From positions 1 through 64,000 of the forward strand of contig WHVA01000314.1 of the NCBI GenBank assembly GCA_015179125.1: a stretch of DNA of 64,000 nt. Direction: 5' to 3'. Both the position numbers and the translations under genes were made by a program. Numbering within the stretch: position 1 is the stretch's first letter; each line of letters opens with the position of its first letter. Below are positions 45,140 to 57,000 of this stretch, piece after piece. The notes under the pieces were generated by a model, which saw only the letters and a program-made list of their open reading frames with translations, was not told where the DNA came from and did no database searches. This stretch comes from Gautieria morchelliformis. Its lineage: Eukaryota; Basidiomycota; Agaricomycetes; Gomphales; Gomphaceae.

Positions 45140-45778
45140 TGGCTTACCTTTGTTGACGAGCTTAATTGTCTTTTTGGTCAGGCTGACATCATACAGGTTT
45201 CTGAGCGAGCTATTCGCAAGCTCAAGATGCTTGACACCCATTGTGTTACTCACCACATGACCACTTTTTGTGAGTTGTCCTCATACATTGAGTGGAATGA
45301 TGCTGCCCTTTACGACACTGTCTATAATAGCCTCACCGAGCATATCAAAGACCACATGCTCTCTTATGAGCATCCTGAAAGCCTAGACGATCTTAAGCAT
45401 CAGGCTCTTCACATTGACAATCACTACTGGGAATGCCAAGGTGAAAAGCAGACTACAACTTCCATTTGTCCCCCTTCCTCCTCCGAGTCATCCTCCACAC
45501 CTCGTGCTAACGCTTGCTCCAGATCCTCTGCAGCGGCCAAGCCTGGTGAACAGAAAGACCTTTCTGGTATCCTTGATGCTACCGGACATCTCACTGAAGC
45601 TGAGAAAGAGCAACGAAAATCCAAAGGCCTTTATCCATACTGCGGTGAACTGTTACGATCCATTCCTGAGTCATGTCCCGAAGCCTCAGCTTCGGCACTT
45701 GCTCGGGAACCTCGGGTTTCACTCGCTTCCTTAGGGTTTCTCTTAGTACCTTCCATCATCCCTGACTTCCTTTCCTAG
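45140..45778 (+). pseudogene. Ty3/gypsy gag remnant
   Basis: Reads WLTFVDELNCLFGQAD, then FCELSSYIEWNDAALYDTVY, LTEHIKDHML and a helix ending IDNHYWECQGEK, the conserved second half of retrotransposon Gag (Retrotrans_gag). A degenerate knuckle (YPYCGE) follows before the stop at 45778; the frame shifts there. A further plus frame (45826-46128) with an acidic GGGGGDDSDSEHNSD run looks like the linker that follows in such elements. No protease, RT or integrase remains, so this is a truncated element, probably of the family whose LTRs surround it. Confidence 0.7.
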
Positions 45779-46097
45779 TTAGTTCCCTGTATGCCCAACC
45801 CTTTGTCCCCCTGTCCGTTGTTTCATTGATGAGTGTCCCAGAAAACCCCCGGTTCTGTCACCGGTATTCCAACCCCCTGTCAGTTCAACCTGTACCCCGG
45901 TGCCGAGTTATTGGTGCTGGCCAAGGGCATGTCAGCATTCCTGAAGAACTGAGTGCTGAACCCCCTGAACCTAGTGATCCTGGCGATGGTGGTGGAGGTG
46001 GCGATGATTCTGATTCTGAGCATAATTCTGATCCCAACGTAGCAGGCCCGAGACCTAATCCCAACCTGAATGCAGTGGCAAACAGTGAGGAACAGTG

Positions 46098-46474
46098 TCA
46101 TGATGCGTTTATTTACTATACCCAGTAGCTCTGTCCTCTGCTTCATCACTCCACCTCTATGTTCACTCCAATCGCCCTTCGCCAAGTTCGCCGAACAATT
46201 TTCGCTACTCGCGTCATTCACCATAGCCACGCCATCAAAGCACGATCGACATCCTTTACCCGGCTTGATGGTTCATCACTGGTCCTATCACCTCCTTGGC
46301 TCAACCCCCTTTTTGGATGTTCCTATGGCCGGATTGTCATGACTTGAAGATTTCTTGCACCCAGCTAGCCCTGTTCTCCCTTCCACAACTCCTCCTCCGT
46401 GTTCGCTCGGCTTCGCCCTACCCTTCGACCACGCAACCTCTATTATCACTCCATTCACCCTTCGCCACATTCGC
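46098..46474 (+). repeat. pieces of G1-type LTR starts
   Basis: Two modules beginning TGTCATGATGCG (46098) and TGTCATGACTTG (46335), each followed by sequence resembling the start of the G1 LTR read on +. Both are truncated. Confidence 0.55.
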
Positions 46475-46920
46475 AGAATCAGTATTGGTACAGGAAGTGT
46501 AGCAATAGAGATTTAACTGAACATGTGTAGTTCTCAGATTGTGCAATACTTTGTGAGGTCAAAGAATGTTTTTAGGCATCCAAGGGTCCAGATACTTTAA
46601 GGGGAAAGCTACTTAGAGTCTTAGGACCATGGGTCAAGTGAATTAAAGACAACACTAATCCCCAAGATGTGAAAAGATAGTTCTGCTTCCTCAGTTCAAG
46701 TATATCCCTATTCTCATGGCCTTTCTCATTTTCCAACTCAACAAATGTAGGATATTAACTCACTTACCCTGAGTTAGGTTAATATCTGCAGTGTGTTTAT
46801 TGATCAAGAAAGATCAATTACTCAAAAGGCTATTAACCCACTTAACTCAGAGTTAAGTTAATAATCTATTGTGTGAATTGAATAACTAATAACCAAGACT
46901 ATTAGATCACTGCTCAGAGT
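46475..46920 (-). repeat. truncated LTR fragment, inverted relative to 50296-50749
   Basis: 446 bp that pair with 50296-50749 in opposite orientation. Shared marks include GTATTGGTACAGGAAGTGTA and the CACTTAACTCAGAGTTAAG palindrome. This is the terminal part of the LTR family found complete at 49422-50899. Confidence 0.8.
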
Positions 46921-47659
46921 ATCGTAGGCTGATTGGTCACACTTTGATTTTGCAATTTGCTTCCGGTAGTCAGAGATATGGCGGCACTCGATCTCTCTCC
47001 CTCTAACCCTTCTTCCTATAATCCTTCCAGAAACATGGCAGATCAAGAAACTGAAAAACATGGATGTTTGACCTTATGCTGGCTCGGAGCTGAAGCTTTT
47101 CAAAGTGCGTGCATGCAGCACGTGGCGACTTGAAGGACTACACACATGGAGTCGATTTCACTAATGCATACATACTTATAGGAATCCTTTTTAGCTGGCA
47201 ACTCTGACGTCACAACCCTTCCTCCAAGTCAAACTAGTTCCTCACAAACTTACGCAGCATCTGGCCTTGCACCCTACAAAAGCCACACCTTCCTGGTCCC
47301 ATCATATGGGAGATCCTTGTTGATGCTAGGACAGTCCTGTAGGTACCTTGGAATTTGGAATCACAGGGCCATTCTGATATCCATACAAGGTCAAAATCAT
47401 GCTCGAAGACATCTCAGGTTCACTGAAGTGAAAGGGGACTCACATGATTGTATCAATACCATATGCAGGATTTCCAAGCTTCTCCCTTGGGCTAGTCCAG
47501 TCGCATCATCACATCTCAGCTTTGACCCCTTATCTCTCTCCCTCTAACCCTTTTTCATTTAATACTTCCAGAAATGCAGCAGATTGTTCTCCTTCAGATT
47601 AATATGGTGCATTGAATGGCCTGGTAGACAAAATCAGATAAAGGATATGCCTAGAAGTT
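46921..47659. other. no recognised feature
   Basis: No coding frame of note. CTCTCTCCCTCTAACCC occurs twice (about 46997 and 47530). Confidence 0.4.
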
Positions 47660-48836
47660 GTCATGATGTGTTTATTTCTCATACTCAGATGCTCTGTTCT
47701 CCCATTTCCCACTCCACCTCTGTGTTCGTTCCGATCGCCATTGCCGTGTTCGGCAACCGATTCTCGCTGTTCGCGCCAAATACTACAGCCATGCCGTCAA
47801 CGCACGATCGACGTCTTTTGGCTGACTTGGCAGTCATCGCTGGGCATATTACCTCCTCTGCTCAACCCTCTTTCGATGGTGTTCTGATAATTGGATTATC
47901 ATGACTTGTGTGTTTCCTGCACCTTGTTACCCCCATTTCCCCTTTTGCCACTCCTCCTCCGTGTTCGCCCGGCTTCGCCCTCCACCTCGACCACTCCTCC
48001 CCTCCATCATCTCCATTCGCCCTTCCTTGCATTTCGCCGAACAGCCATTCGCTGCTCGCATCATTTGCCAGCAGGCACACCATCAAATCACGATCGACAT
48101 CCCTACCCGGCATGATGGCTCGCCAGTAGCTCCATCGGCTCCTCGATCCAACCCCCTTTTGGTGTTCATATGAGCAGGGTGCGTTCACGGGACGTCCTAC
48201 CCGTAGGTCGTGTGGGATCAACCCAGTAGATGAAGAACCCGTGCAGGGCGGTGTATATGCGGGCCCCAAGACATGATTTCGTACATAGGTGCCTTCGCCA
48301 CCTTCACTCTCTGTCGTTTCATGTTCTCCCTCTTCCCTCACTCTATTGTATGTTTATTTCATCTATGCTGTATCATGACTGCGCACCCCTGTCCAACCCT
48401 GACTCGTGACGGCCTCTTTCCTATTCGCTGATACCTTACGAGCATTCGATATAAGTAGTTTGCATTCGCATGTATATTCCCCAGTTCAATTATCATACAT
48501 CGTCCATCTTGTGCAAACTTGACCTCACTGTGATCATCGTCTTGAGCCCCCTCCTGGAGATTTCTATCTTCGACCAGAAGAGGACTTAGGCATCACTGGT
48601 GAGTTCTCATACTTCACCTTCGTTACCTTAGCCTTAAAACTATTTTCTGTGCTGTCGGTGAAGGGTTCCGAAGGAGCACCTTGGTGAAGGGATTGTCGAT
48701 ACTTAGACAGCCCTTCCGTGACACCTTGTACGTTACATCGTCAAGTGCCACGGGCGATTTCGCTATGACTGTAGATAGGGCGAGCTCCGTTCGGGCAACC
48801 CTCTTATCTTGTGAACATTCATTGGTAATCTTGACA
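47660..48836 (+). repeat. G1-type LTR, diverged copy with duplicated start
   Basis: A module at 47660-47896 resembles 46098-46334. From 47897 a diverged G1 LTR runs to CTTGACA at 48836 and includes the CCTACCCGTAGGTCGTGTGG and CTGTGCTGTCGG blocks shared with L1 to L4. Confidence 0.65.
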
Positions 48837-49421
48837 GAAGTGTCCGTGCTTAGCCGGATTGATGTGACCTGAGGACATGTGCTGGGTCTAATATGCCTTC
48901 GGAAAAATTGTAATTGAAGTCCTGTAGACATACCTATTGCCGCAACAAGCATTAAGTATAACTTCTGTCCTGAAATCAATCAAACATCAAAGATTGATGG
49001 TGTGGGTGCATGGTGTCATGACCTGTCTATTTCCCTTACCCCGCTGCATCTACATTCCCCCTCGTCACTCCCTAGCATCTTCGCCAGAGTTCGCCTCACC
49101 CTTCGGCCACTCTTCCTCTACGTCCACTCCATTCGCTGTTTGCCCCATTCTCCGAACCACTATTCACTGCTCGAACATTTCGCCAGCAGGCACGCCATCA
49201 AATACGATCAATACCATTTACCCAGCGTGATGGTTCATCACTAGCCCCATCATCTTCTCGATCCAACCCCTTTGGGTGTTGATATGGCCAAAATGTGTTC
49301 GCGGGACGTCCCGTCTGTAGGTCGTGTGGGATCAACCCAGTAGATGAAGAGTCTGTGCAGGGTAGCATGTATGCAGGTCCCAAGACATGGTTTCGTACAT
49401 AAGTGCCTTCACCACCTTTAC

Positions 49422-50899
49422 TGTTAGGGATTGTCCACAAAGTAGCTACCTATTTATGAACATTTACTAGGTAGTTAATTAGTTTCAAATGTCCTCAAGG
49501 AAGGTTGTATTAATATTTCTATGCTACACTCACATTGGGTCCACAAGATACAACAATCTCTTGATAGTTTAGCTAAGAATCCCCCACGGTCACATGACTA
49601 TCACATGACCTCAAAAACAGCTCAAAGTCACCTGATCATCCACAGTCACCTGACAATCACCTGACCTCAAAGTCACCTGATTATCTACAGTCACCTGACA
49701 ATCACCTGACCTCAAAGTCACTTGATTATCTACGGTCACCTGACAATCACATGACACAGTCACATGACCTCAATCCAGCATGAAGTCACATGACTTTCCT
49801 TCGTCACATGATAATCACATGAGTGTGGGAGTTTCTTACATACTCTTAGCTTTACTGTCACAGAGCTGTGACTTTAACCCAATATAGCAATAGAACCTTC
49901 CACAGCCTTCCAATAGTTTCCAAACCTTTCCTGAAGCTTCTATAAGCTTCCACAAGGTTCTTCACAGTAGTAGAAGCCTCTACAAGGTTCCTGGCAGTAG
50001 TTACATAAGCTAGATAGATGCAGTATAAATAGCCTGCAGTTTTAGCAGTGAAGCAATCAATCATCTTTCACCAAAACCACTCATACCTTGAGTAACTGAA
50101 GTGTGACTTCAACACAGCCTTGTACCGAAGTACTGGCTCACTGACTTGGCTACAGTCTAAGATTGCAGCAACTCTGATTGGCTCTGAGAAGTACAAGAGT
50201 GCTCTATTTTAATTGCAGCAGGCTCTGAATAATCGCGCTGCGAACAGCAACATTACTAAGAGTAACTGATTAGTAATCCTGTACCATTAGACGCCACTCT
50301 GAGCAGTGATCTAATAGACTTGGTTATTAGTTATTCAATTCACACAATAGATTATTAACTTAACTCTGAGTTAAGTGGGTTAATAGCCTTTTGAGTAATT
50401 GATCTTTCTTGATCAATCAACGCACTGCAGATATTAACCTAACTCAGGGTAAGTGAGTTAATATCCTATGTTTGTTGAGTTGGAAAACCAGAAAAGCCAC
50501 AATAGTGACATACTTGAACTGAGGAAGAGTTCAAGCGCAGAACTATCTTTTCACGTCTTGGGGATTATTGTTGTCTTTAATTCACTCGACCCGCGGTCCT
50601 AAGACTCTAGGTAGCTTTCCCCCTTAAAGTATCTGGACCCTTGGATGCCTAATAACATTCTTTGACCTCACAAAGTATTGCACAATCTAAGAACTACACG
50701 TGTTCAGTTAAATCTCTATTGCTACACTTCCTGTACCAATACTGATTCTGATTGTTCACCGGAGTATAATTTCTTAATTGGGTTCTCCGTTAAAATAGTT
50801 TCGAAGCTTGCGTGTGCTTGTAAAGTCAAATCTCTGATTGAACTTTAGAATTGTGTTTAACACCACAGTTTTACGTTTAGTTCAACAGGTTCCAAAACA
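49422..50899. mobile_element. 1478-bp solo LTR nested in L2 (family G2)
   Basis: TGTTAGGG at the left and CCAAAACA at the right, TG...CA. The flanks TTTAC and TTTGC are a 5-bp target duplication with one mismatch. It contains a tandem array (49626-49756), many CTTCCA-type short repeats (49890-49990) and a palindrome around TTAACTCTGAGTTAA. No ORF of note. Confidence 0.75.
49626..49756. repeat. 45-bp tandem array, about three copies
   Basis: Units begin AGTCACCTGA at 49626 and 49671 and AGTCACTTGA at 49716. Each holds the sub-repeat TCACCTGA two to three times. Inside the G2 LTR. Confidence 0.85.
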
Positions 50900-50999
50900 T
50901 TTGCTCTCCATCGTTTCATGTCTGCACTCTTCCCTCACTCTATTGTATGTTTATTTCATCTATTCTGTACCATGGCTGCGCACCCCTATCCAACCCTGA

Positions 51000-52030
51000 T
51001 GTCAAGATTGGTTTTTAGGCGTTAATATCGTGTATTAGTGAACACAGCGAATGCCCAAATAACTTGTGCGAATAAATATGCCGTTTGGCGAATAGGTGAA
51101 CCAATAAATGTTCACAAGATAAGAGGGTTGCCCGAACAGAGCTCGCCCTGTCTACAGTCGTAGCGAAATAGCCCATGGCACTCGACGATGTAACGTGCAA
51201 GGTGTCATGGAAGGGCCGTCTAAGTAGCGACAATCCCTTCACCGGCGAAGGTGCTCCTTCGGAGCCCTTCGCTGACAGCACAGACAATAGTTTGAAGCCT
51301 AAGGTAATGAAGATGAAGTATGAGAACTCACCAGTGATGCCTAAGTCCTCTTCTGGTCGAAGATAGAAATCTCCAAGAGAAGGCTCAAGACGATGGTCAC
51401 AGCGAGGTCAAGTTTGCACAAGATGGACGACGTATGATAATTGAACTGGGGAATATACATGCGAATGTAAACTACTTATATTGAATGCTCGTAAGGTATC
51501 AGCGAATAGGAAAGAGGCCGTCGTGAGTCAGGGTTGGATAGGGGTGCGCAGTCATGATACTAAGTAGATGGAATAAACATACAATAGAGTGAGGGAAGAG
51601 TGCAAACATGAAATGACGGAGAGTAAAGGTGGCAAAGGCACTTATGTACGAAACCATGTCTTGGGGCCTGCATACATGCTACCCTGCACGGACTCTTCGT
51701 CTACTGGGTTGATCCCGCACGACCTACAGAAGGGACGTCCCACGAGCACACTTTGGCCATATGAACACCCAAAGGGGTTGGATTAAGAAGATGATGGGGT
51801 TAGTGATGAACCATCACGCTGGGTAAATGGTATCAATCATATTTGATGGCGTGCCTGCTGGCGAAATGTGCGAGCAGCGAATAGCGGTTCGGAGAATGGG
51901 GCGAACAGCGAATAGAGTGAACGTAGAGGAGGAGTGGTCGGAGGGTGAGGCGAACTCTGGTGAAGATGCTAGGGCGTGACGAGGGGGAACATAGAGGCAG
52001 TGGGGTAAGAGAAATAGACAGGTCATGACA
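51000..52030 (-). mobile_element. G1 solo LTR L3, inserted into L2
   Basis: 1031 bp from TGTCAAGATTGG to GGTCATGACA with a perfect 5-bp target duplication CCTGA at 50995-50999 and 52031-52035. Removing it restores L2. Its orientation is opposite to L2. Confidence 0.93.
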
Positions 52031-52530
52031 CCTGACTCACAAAGGCCTCTTTCCTATTCGCTAATACCTTACGAGCATTCAATATAAGTAGTTTACATTC
52101 ACATGTATATTCCCCAGTTCAATTATCATACGTCCATCTTGTGCAAACTTGACCTCGCTGTGATCATCGTCTTGAGCCTTCTCCTGTAGATTTTTATCTT
52201 CAACCAGAAGAGGACTTAGGCATCACTGGTGAGTTCTCATACTTCATCTTTGTTACCTTAGCCTTCGAACTATTTTCTGTGCTGTCGGCGAAGGGATTGT
52301 CGCTACTTAGACAGCCCTTCCGTGACACCTTGCACGTTACATTGTCAAGTGCCACGGGCTATTTCGCTACGACTGTAGATAGGGTGAGCTCCATTCGGGC
52401 AACCCTCGCATCTTGTGAACATTTGTTGGTTCACCTATTCGCCGAACGGCATACTTATTCACACAAGTTATTCGGGCATTCGCTGTGTTCACTAATACAC
52501 GATATTAACACCTAAAAACCAATCTTGACA

Positions 52531-52812
52531 CGTGGATCCAATGCGGCTCGGTACTGCCGTTGCATCTGCAAGGAGTGCGATGATAAAGCCAGCCACGTTC
52601 TGTCACCTGAATAGGAAAGGATTCCATGCGACTATTATAGTGCATGGAATGGGTACTCCATCTGTTGGACAAAATCAGCAAAAGGGACATCTGCACCCTA
52701 AGGACGGTATTGAACAGTGGCTTCCCACCTTAATCATATCCAGTAAGCCCAGGGGCTGCACCATGAATTTGGGCCATGGTGTAACAGTCATGATACTGAT
52801 GAAGGTGGCAGC
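52531..52812. other. 282-bp spacer between L2 and L4
   Basis: Not LTR-related as far as I can see. A plus ORF spans 52532-52831 without known motifs. Confidence 0.4.
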
Positions 52813-53804
52813 TGTCAAGATTGGATTTTAGGCATTAATATTGTGTATTAGTGAACACAGGGAATGCCCGAATGGCTTGTGCAATGAGGTGTGTAGTTCG
52901 GCAAACAAGGTAAAACCAATAAAGGTTTATGAGGTAATGAAGCGAAATAGCCCATGATACTTGACGATGTAACATACAAGGTCTCATGGAAAGGTTGTCT
53001 AGTAGTAACAATCCTTTCACCGGTGAAGGTACTCCTTCGCAGCCCTTCACCAACAGCACCAACAATGGTTTGAAGACTAAAGTAGTGAAGGTGAAGTATG
53101 GAAACTCACCAGTGGTACTCAAGTCCTCCCCTGGTCTAAGATAGTAGTCTATGGAAGAGGGATTAAGATGATAGTCACAGTGAGGTCAAATTTTGCACAA
53201 GATAGACATATGGTAATTGAACTGCAGAATATACATGTGAATGTAAGCTACTTATACCGAATGCTCATATGATATCAGCGAATAGGAAAGAGGCTGTCGT
53301 GAGTCAGGGTTGGATAGAGGTGTGCAGTCAGGATACAAATAGACGAAACACATATACAATAGAAGAAAGGAGGAGTGCAAACATGAAACAATGAGGGGAG
53401 AGAGGACAAAGGTACCTATGTAAGAAAACATGCCTTCAGACCTGCATACATGTTTGTTGCTAGATATGTGCAGTATTCTAATATAAAAGAGCTCAGTGAA
53501 TGGGTGCTTCACTAAGCCTATGTGTATATCTACCTAATATAAAAGAGCTATACACAGAGATAAGTGTCCTGTAGCTTTAGGCATAATATGGTAGGTACCT
53601 CAGTGAATGGGTGCTTCACTGAGGTACATCTAACTACGAGTCTGATCTATATACCTGCTTCAGCCATTCAAGACCAAAGCTATTATTGTTCTCCCTACTC
53701 TGATTGTCTGGTCGCACCATGCATGGCCCTGCTGCGTTCTATGCTTACCCATCGTATCCTGCACTCCAACAATGTTACCCTGCACGGACTCTTGGTCTGC
53801 TGGG
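52813..53804 (-). repeat. G1 LTR, copy L4, left part
   Basis: Starts TGTCAAGATTGG at 52813 and follows L1/L3 closely. It is interrupted by a copia solo LTR (53455-53771) and then cut by the gypsy tandem at 53805, inside the block that reads CTGCTGGG/TTGATCCC in L1 and L3. Its remainder should lie right of the window. Confidence 0.85.
53455..53771 (-). mobile_element. 317-bp copia-type solo LTR
   Basis: TGTTGCTAG ... CTCCAACA flanked by the perfect target duplication ATGTT (53450-53454, 53772-53776), inserted in L4. It shows the same design as the LTR of copia element B: direct repeat CTAATATAAAAGAGCT twice, and two stem-loops with CTCAGTGAA/TTCACT(G/A)AG arms at about 53490 and 53600. It was left by LTR-LTR recombination of a full element. 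Confidence 0.93.
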
Positions 53805-54023
53805 TGTAAGGGCAACCCTGGCTGGTTGTGGAGATCACACTACCACACAACTGACTGACAAGGGGAAATCCAAAGTATGTATAAATGAACAGAGTATACA
53901 AGAGGGGGGATTCTCACCTGACAAGGGGAAATCCAAAGAGAAAAGTCTTAGGACCCCCAATGTCAGCGAGCCCATATTATACTACGCTGCGCAGCCAGGG
54001 ACAACACTTGGCACCCGCCATCA
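53805..54023 (-). repeat. gypsy LTR (left)
   Basis: 219 bp, on + from TGTAAGGGCAACC to ACCCGCCATCA. On minus it is preceded by a purine-rich tract (GGTCAGGGGGATGCAGGG), which fits a polypurine tract overlapping the end of pol. Confidence 0.75.
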
Positions 54024-57000
54024 ACCCTGCATCCCCCTGACCTCCCTGACCCTTGATTTACCCTTGATGCCACCTATTAGGTGAGTCACTTGATTTCCGA
54101 CACTGTTCCGAGAGTGGAAGTCGGAAATTGGAGTGGAACTGGCAAGGCGAACAGAACTGGTGGAAGTTCTCCCAGAAGCGGAATCATTTCCGAAAGCGGA
54201 GGCGGAGATGGAATCGGAACCGGAAGCGGAGTCGGAAATGGAGTCGGAACTGGGTGTGGAGTCGGAACTGGGTGTGGAGTCGGAACTGGAAATGGCAAAC
54301 AGGGTGTCCCCTGACATCACCCCCCCTCTAGCGTGCTGCGTCCTCGAAGCACGGGACACAAGGGATTGAAATGCCAGCGAGCGGATTCGGCGAGGGGCAC
54401 CGGGGTGTGTTCTATAGAACTCACGGAGTTTGTCTGGAGCGGAAACATCTTGCTCCGGGACCCACAAATTCTCCTCATACCCATACCCTTCCCATTTCAC
54501 GAGGAATTGGAGTCGTCCTCGCACAAACCGGCTGTCCAGGATCCGTTCCACTACATAGTGATCTTCCCCATCTACAATTTCCGGCGGAGGTGGCAGATGA
54601 GCCTTCCGACCTGGAATTGGGTCCTCAAGCATAGGGAGTAACTTCACCACGTTGAAGACGGGGTGGAGGCGGGACATGGACATCGGAAGTCGGAGGTGGT
54701 ATGCATTCCGTCCAACCCTCTGCATCACTGTGAAGGGCCCAAGGTAGCGGTGGGAAAGCTTCTGCGAAGGGTGTGTGGTGCGGATGTCACTTGCATCTAG
54801 ATACACCTTGTCTCCAACTTGGTACTCCGGGGCAGGAACCCGTTGGTTGTAGTACCTTGCCATGTCATCCTTGGCCTTCGCAAGGGCCGACTTGGCTTCC
54901 GAAAGGGTGGAGTCCATGCGGTCTCGGAACTCATTGACCGTCTCGAGTCGGGACTCAGCCTGGCGTGGTTCGAAGCCCATCCGCGGGTGTCGTCCGGAGT
55001 CAAGCATGAAGGGAGTCTGTTGCGTGGCGGAATGTACATGGTTGTTGTATTGGAATTCCGCCAGTGGAAGCAACTCATCCCAGTCATCCTGCCTCTCATT
55101 GACAAAGAGGCGGAGATATTGCTCCAACTCCTGATTGACCCGTTCCGTCTGTCCGTCACCCTGCGGATGGTGGTAGCCAACTTTATGCTGAGCAGGCGGT
55201 AGAGCTCCCGAGTCAGTTCCGCGACAAACTGCGGACCTTGGTCGGAAACAACTTGCTTCGGGAGCCCATGCAACTTCCAGACATGTGCAAGGAACAGGTG
55301 GGCCGCTCCGAGGGCTGTGATAGTCGTGTGCATCGGAATGAAGTGGGACACCTTGCTTACCGAATCCACGATGTTCATGATCGCGTCGTAGCCATGAGAC
55401 TCCGGGAGTTCAACGATGAAGTCGACACTGATGGTGTCCCAGCAGGATTCGGGAATCGGGAGCGGAACAAGTTCTCCGACAGGCGGATGTCGTTGCGCTT
55501 TGGTTCGGAGACAAAGGTCACATGTCTTCACGTACTGTCCAATGTAGCGGGACATCTGAGGCCACCAGTAATTCCGAGCCACTAACTCCAGCGTCTTCCA
55601 CCTGCCAGCATGCCCAGCGACCCGTGTGTCATGGTGCTGGGACACGACGCGGCGGCGGAGGTCCGCCCCACCTGGAACGTAGACCTTGCCTCTGAAGTGG
55701 AGCAGTCCATCACGTTCCGACCACTCTGCTGCCCATACAGATCGCGAGTGCCTTTTCCGAAGTTCCTCCACTGCCTTCACCACCGACTCCTCCTTCTCTC
55801 CATTCCGGTACTGCCTCTGGATGTCCCGGAGCATTTCCGCTTCTGCCCCAACTGCAGTCACTCCTTCTAGGGCGCGGATTGCAAAGAGACTTGGGCGGAG
55901 CAGTGTCATATCCGCGTTGTCCCCACTTCCGCTTCCATGATCCACACGGCAGGATAGGGCATCGGGCTTGCCCATGGTGCGGCCGGGGCGGTGGTGGAGC
56001 ATGAAGTCGAACCGGGACAGGTGTAGGGACCACCGTGCTTGTCGTCGGTTCAACTTCTTAGACGTGCGGAAATACTCGAGGTTCTTGTGGTCTGTCCAGA
56101 TCTCAAATGGGCATAGAGCACCCTCGAGGAAGTGTCGCCACTCCTCCAGTGCTCGGATGATTGCCAGCATCTCCTTGTCATGGATCTCATAGTTCCGCTC
56201 GACCGGACTAAGGCTCTTAGAGAAGAAGGCAATCGGATGCCACCCCCCACCATCTTCCGAGGACTGTTGTGACAAGACCGCTCCGGTAGCTGTGTCGGAA
56301 GAATCCGCCTCGACTCGATAAGGGCGAGAGTCGTCGGGAAAGATCAGGACCGGGGCAGAAGTGATCAGCTCCTTGAGTTTGTCAAAGGAGGCCTGTTCCA
56401 GCTCTCCCCACCGCCATCCAACCTCCTTCTTGGTGAGGTCGAAGAGGGCACGGGCGTGGCAGGAGAAGTCCTTGACGAACCGCCGGTAGAAATTGACAAA
56501 CCAATGAAGGACTGGACCTCCTTCTTGTTCCGCGGCACTGGCCAATCCGATACACCGGAAACCTTGACTGGGTCCATTTCCACCTTTCCTTCCGACACAA
56601 TCACCCCAAGATACTCTATCCGCGTCCGCTCAAATTCGCACTTTTCCGGCTTGAGACACAGGTTGTACTCCCGGAGCCGTTCCAGCACTCTCCGCATGAC
56701 TTCCGATGTTCGGACATTGTTTTTGTGAAGATGAGGATGTCATCGAGGTAGACACAGACAACCCCTTCTGCTATCATGTCACGGAAAATGTCATCATTCA
56801 TCATCGTCTGGAACGTGGCAGGACTGTTGGTGAGGCCAAAGAACATGACCTGTGGCTCAAAGAGTCCTCGGTTGGTGGGAATGCGGCCTTCCACTGTCTC
56901 CCTCCCGGATCCGGACATTATTGAAGCCCCAGCGGACATCTAGCTTAGTGAAGTACCTCGCCCCACGGAGTTGTGTGATCAGTTCAGAAATGAGTGGAAT

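Larger units (their letters stand above)
49014..52530 (+). repeat. G1 LTR, copy L2, split by two nested insertions
   Basis: L2 starts TGTCATGACC at 49014 and ends AATCTTGACA at 52530, flanked by CATGG and CGTGG (one mismatch). After removing the insertions at 49422-50899 and 51000-52030 with their target duplications, about 1.0 kb remains and is collinear with L1 read on minus. Confidence 0.85.

Noticed and set aside
49622-49990. CRISPR-like array
   Set aside because: Eukaryotic LTR with direct tandem units and no unique spacers.
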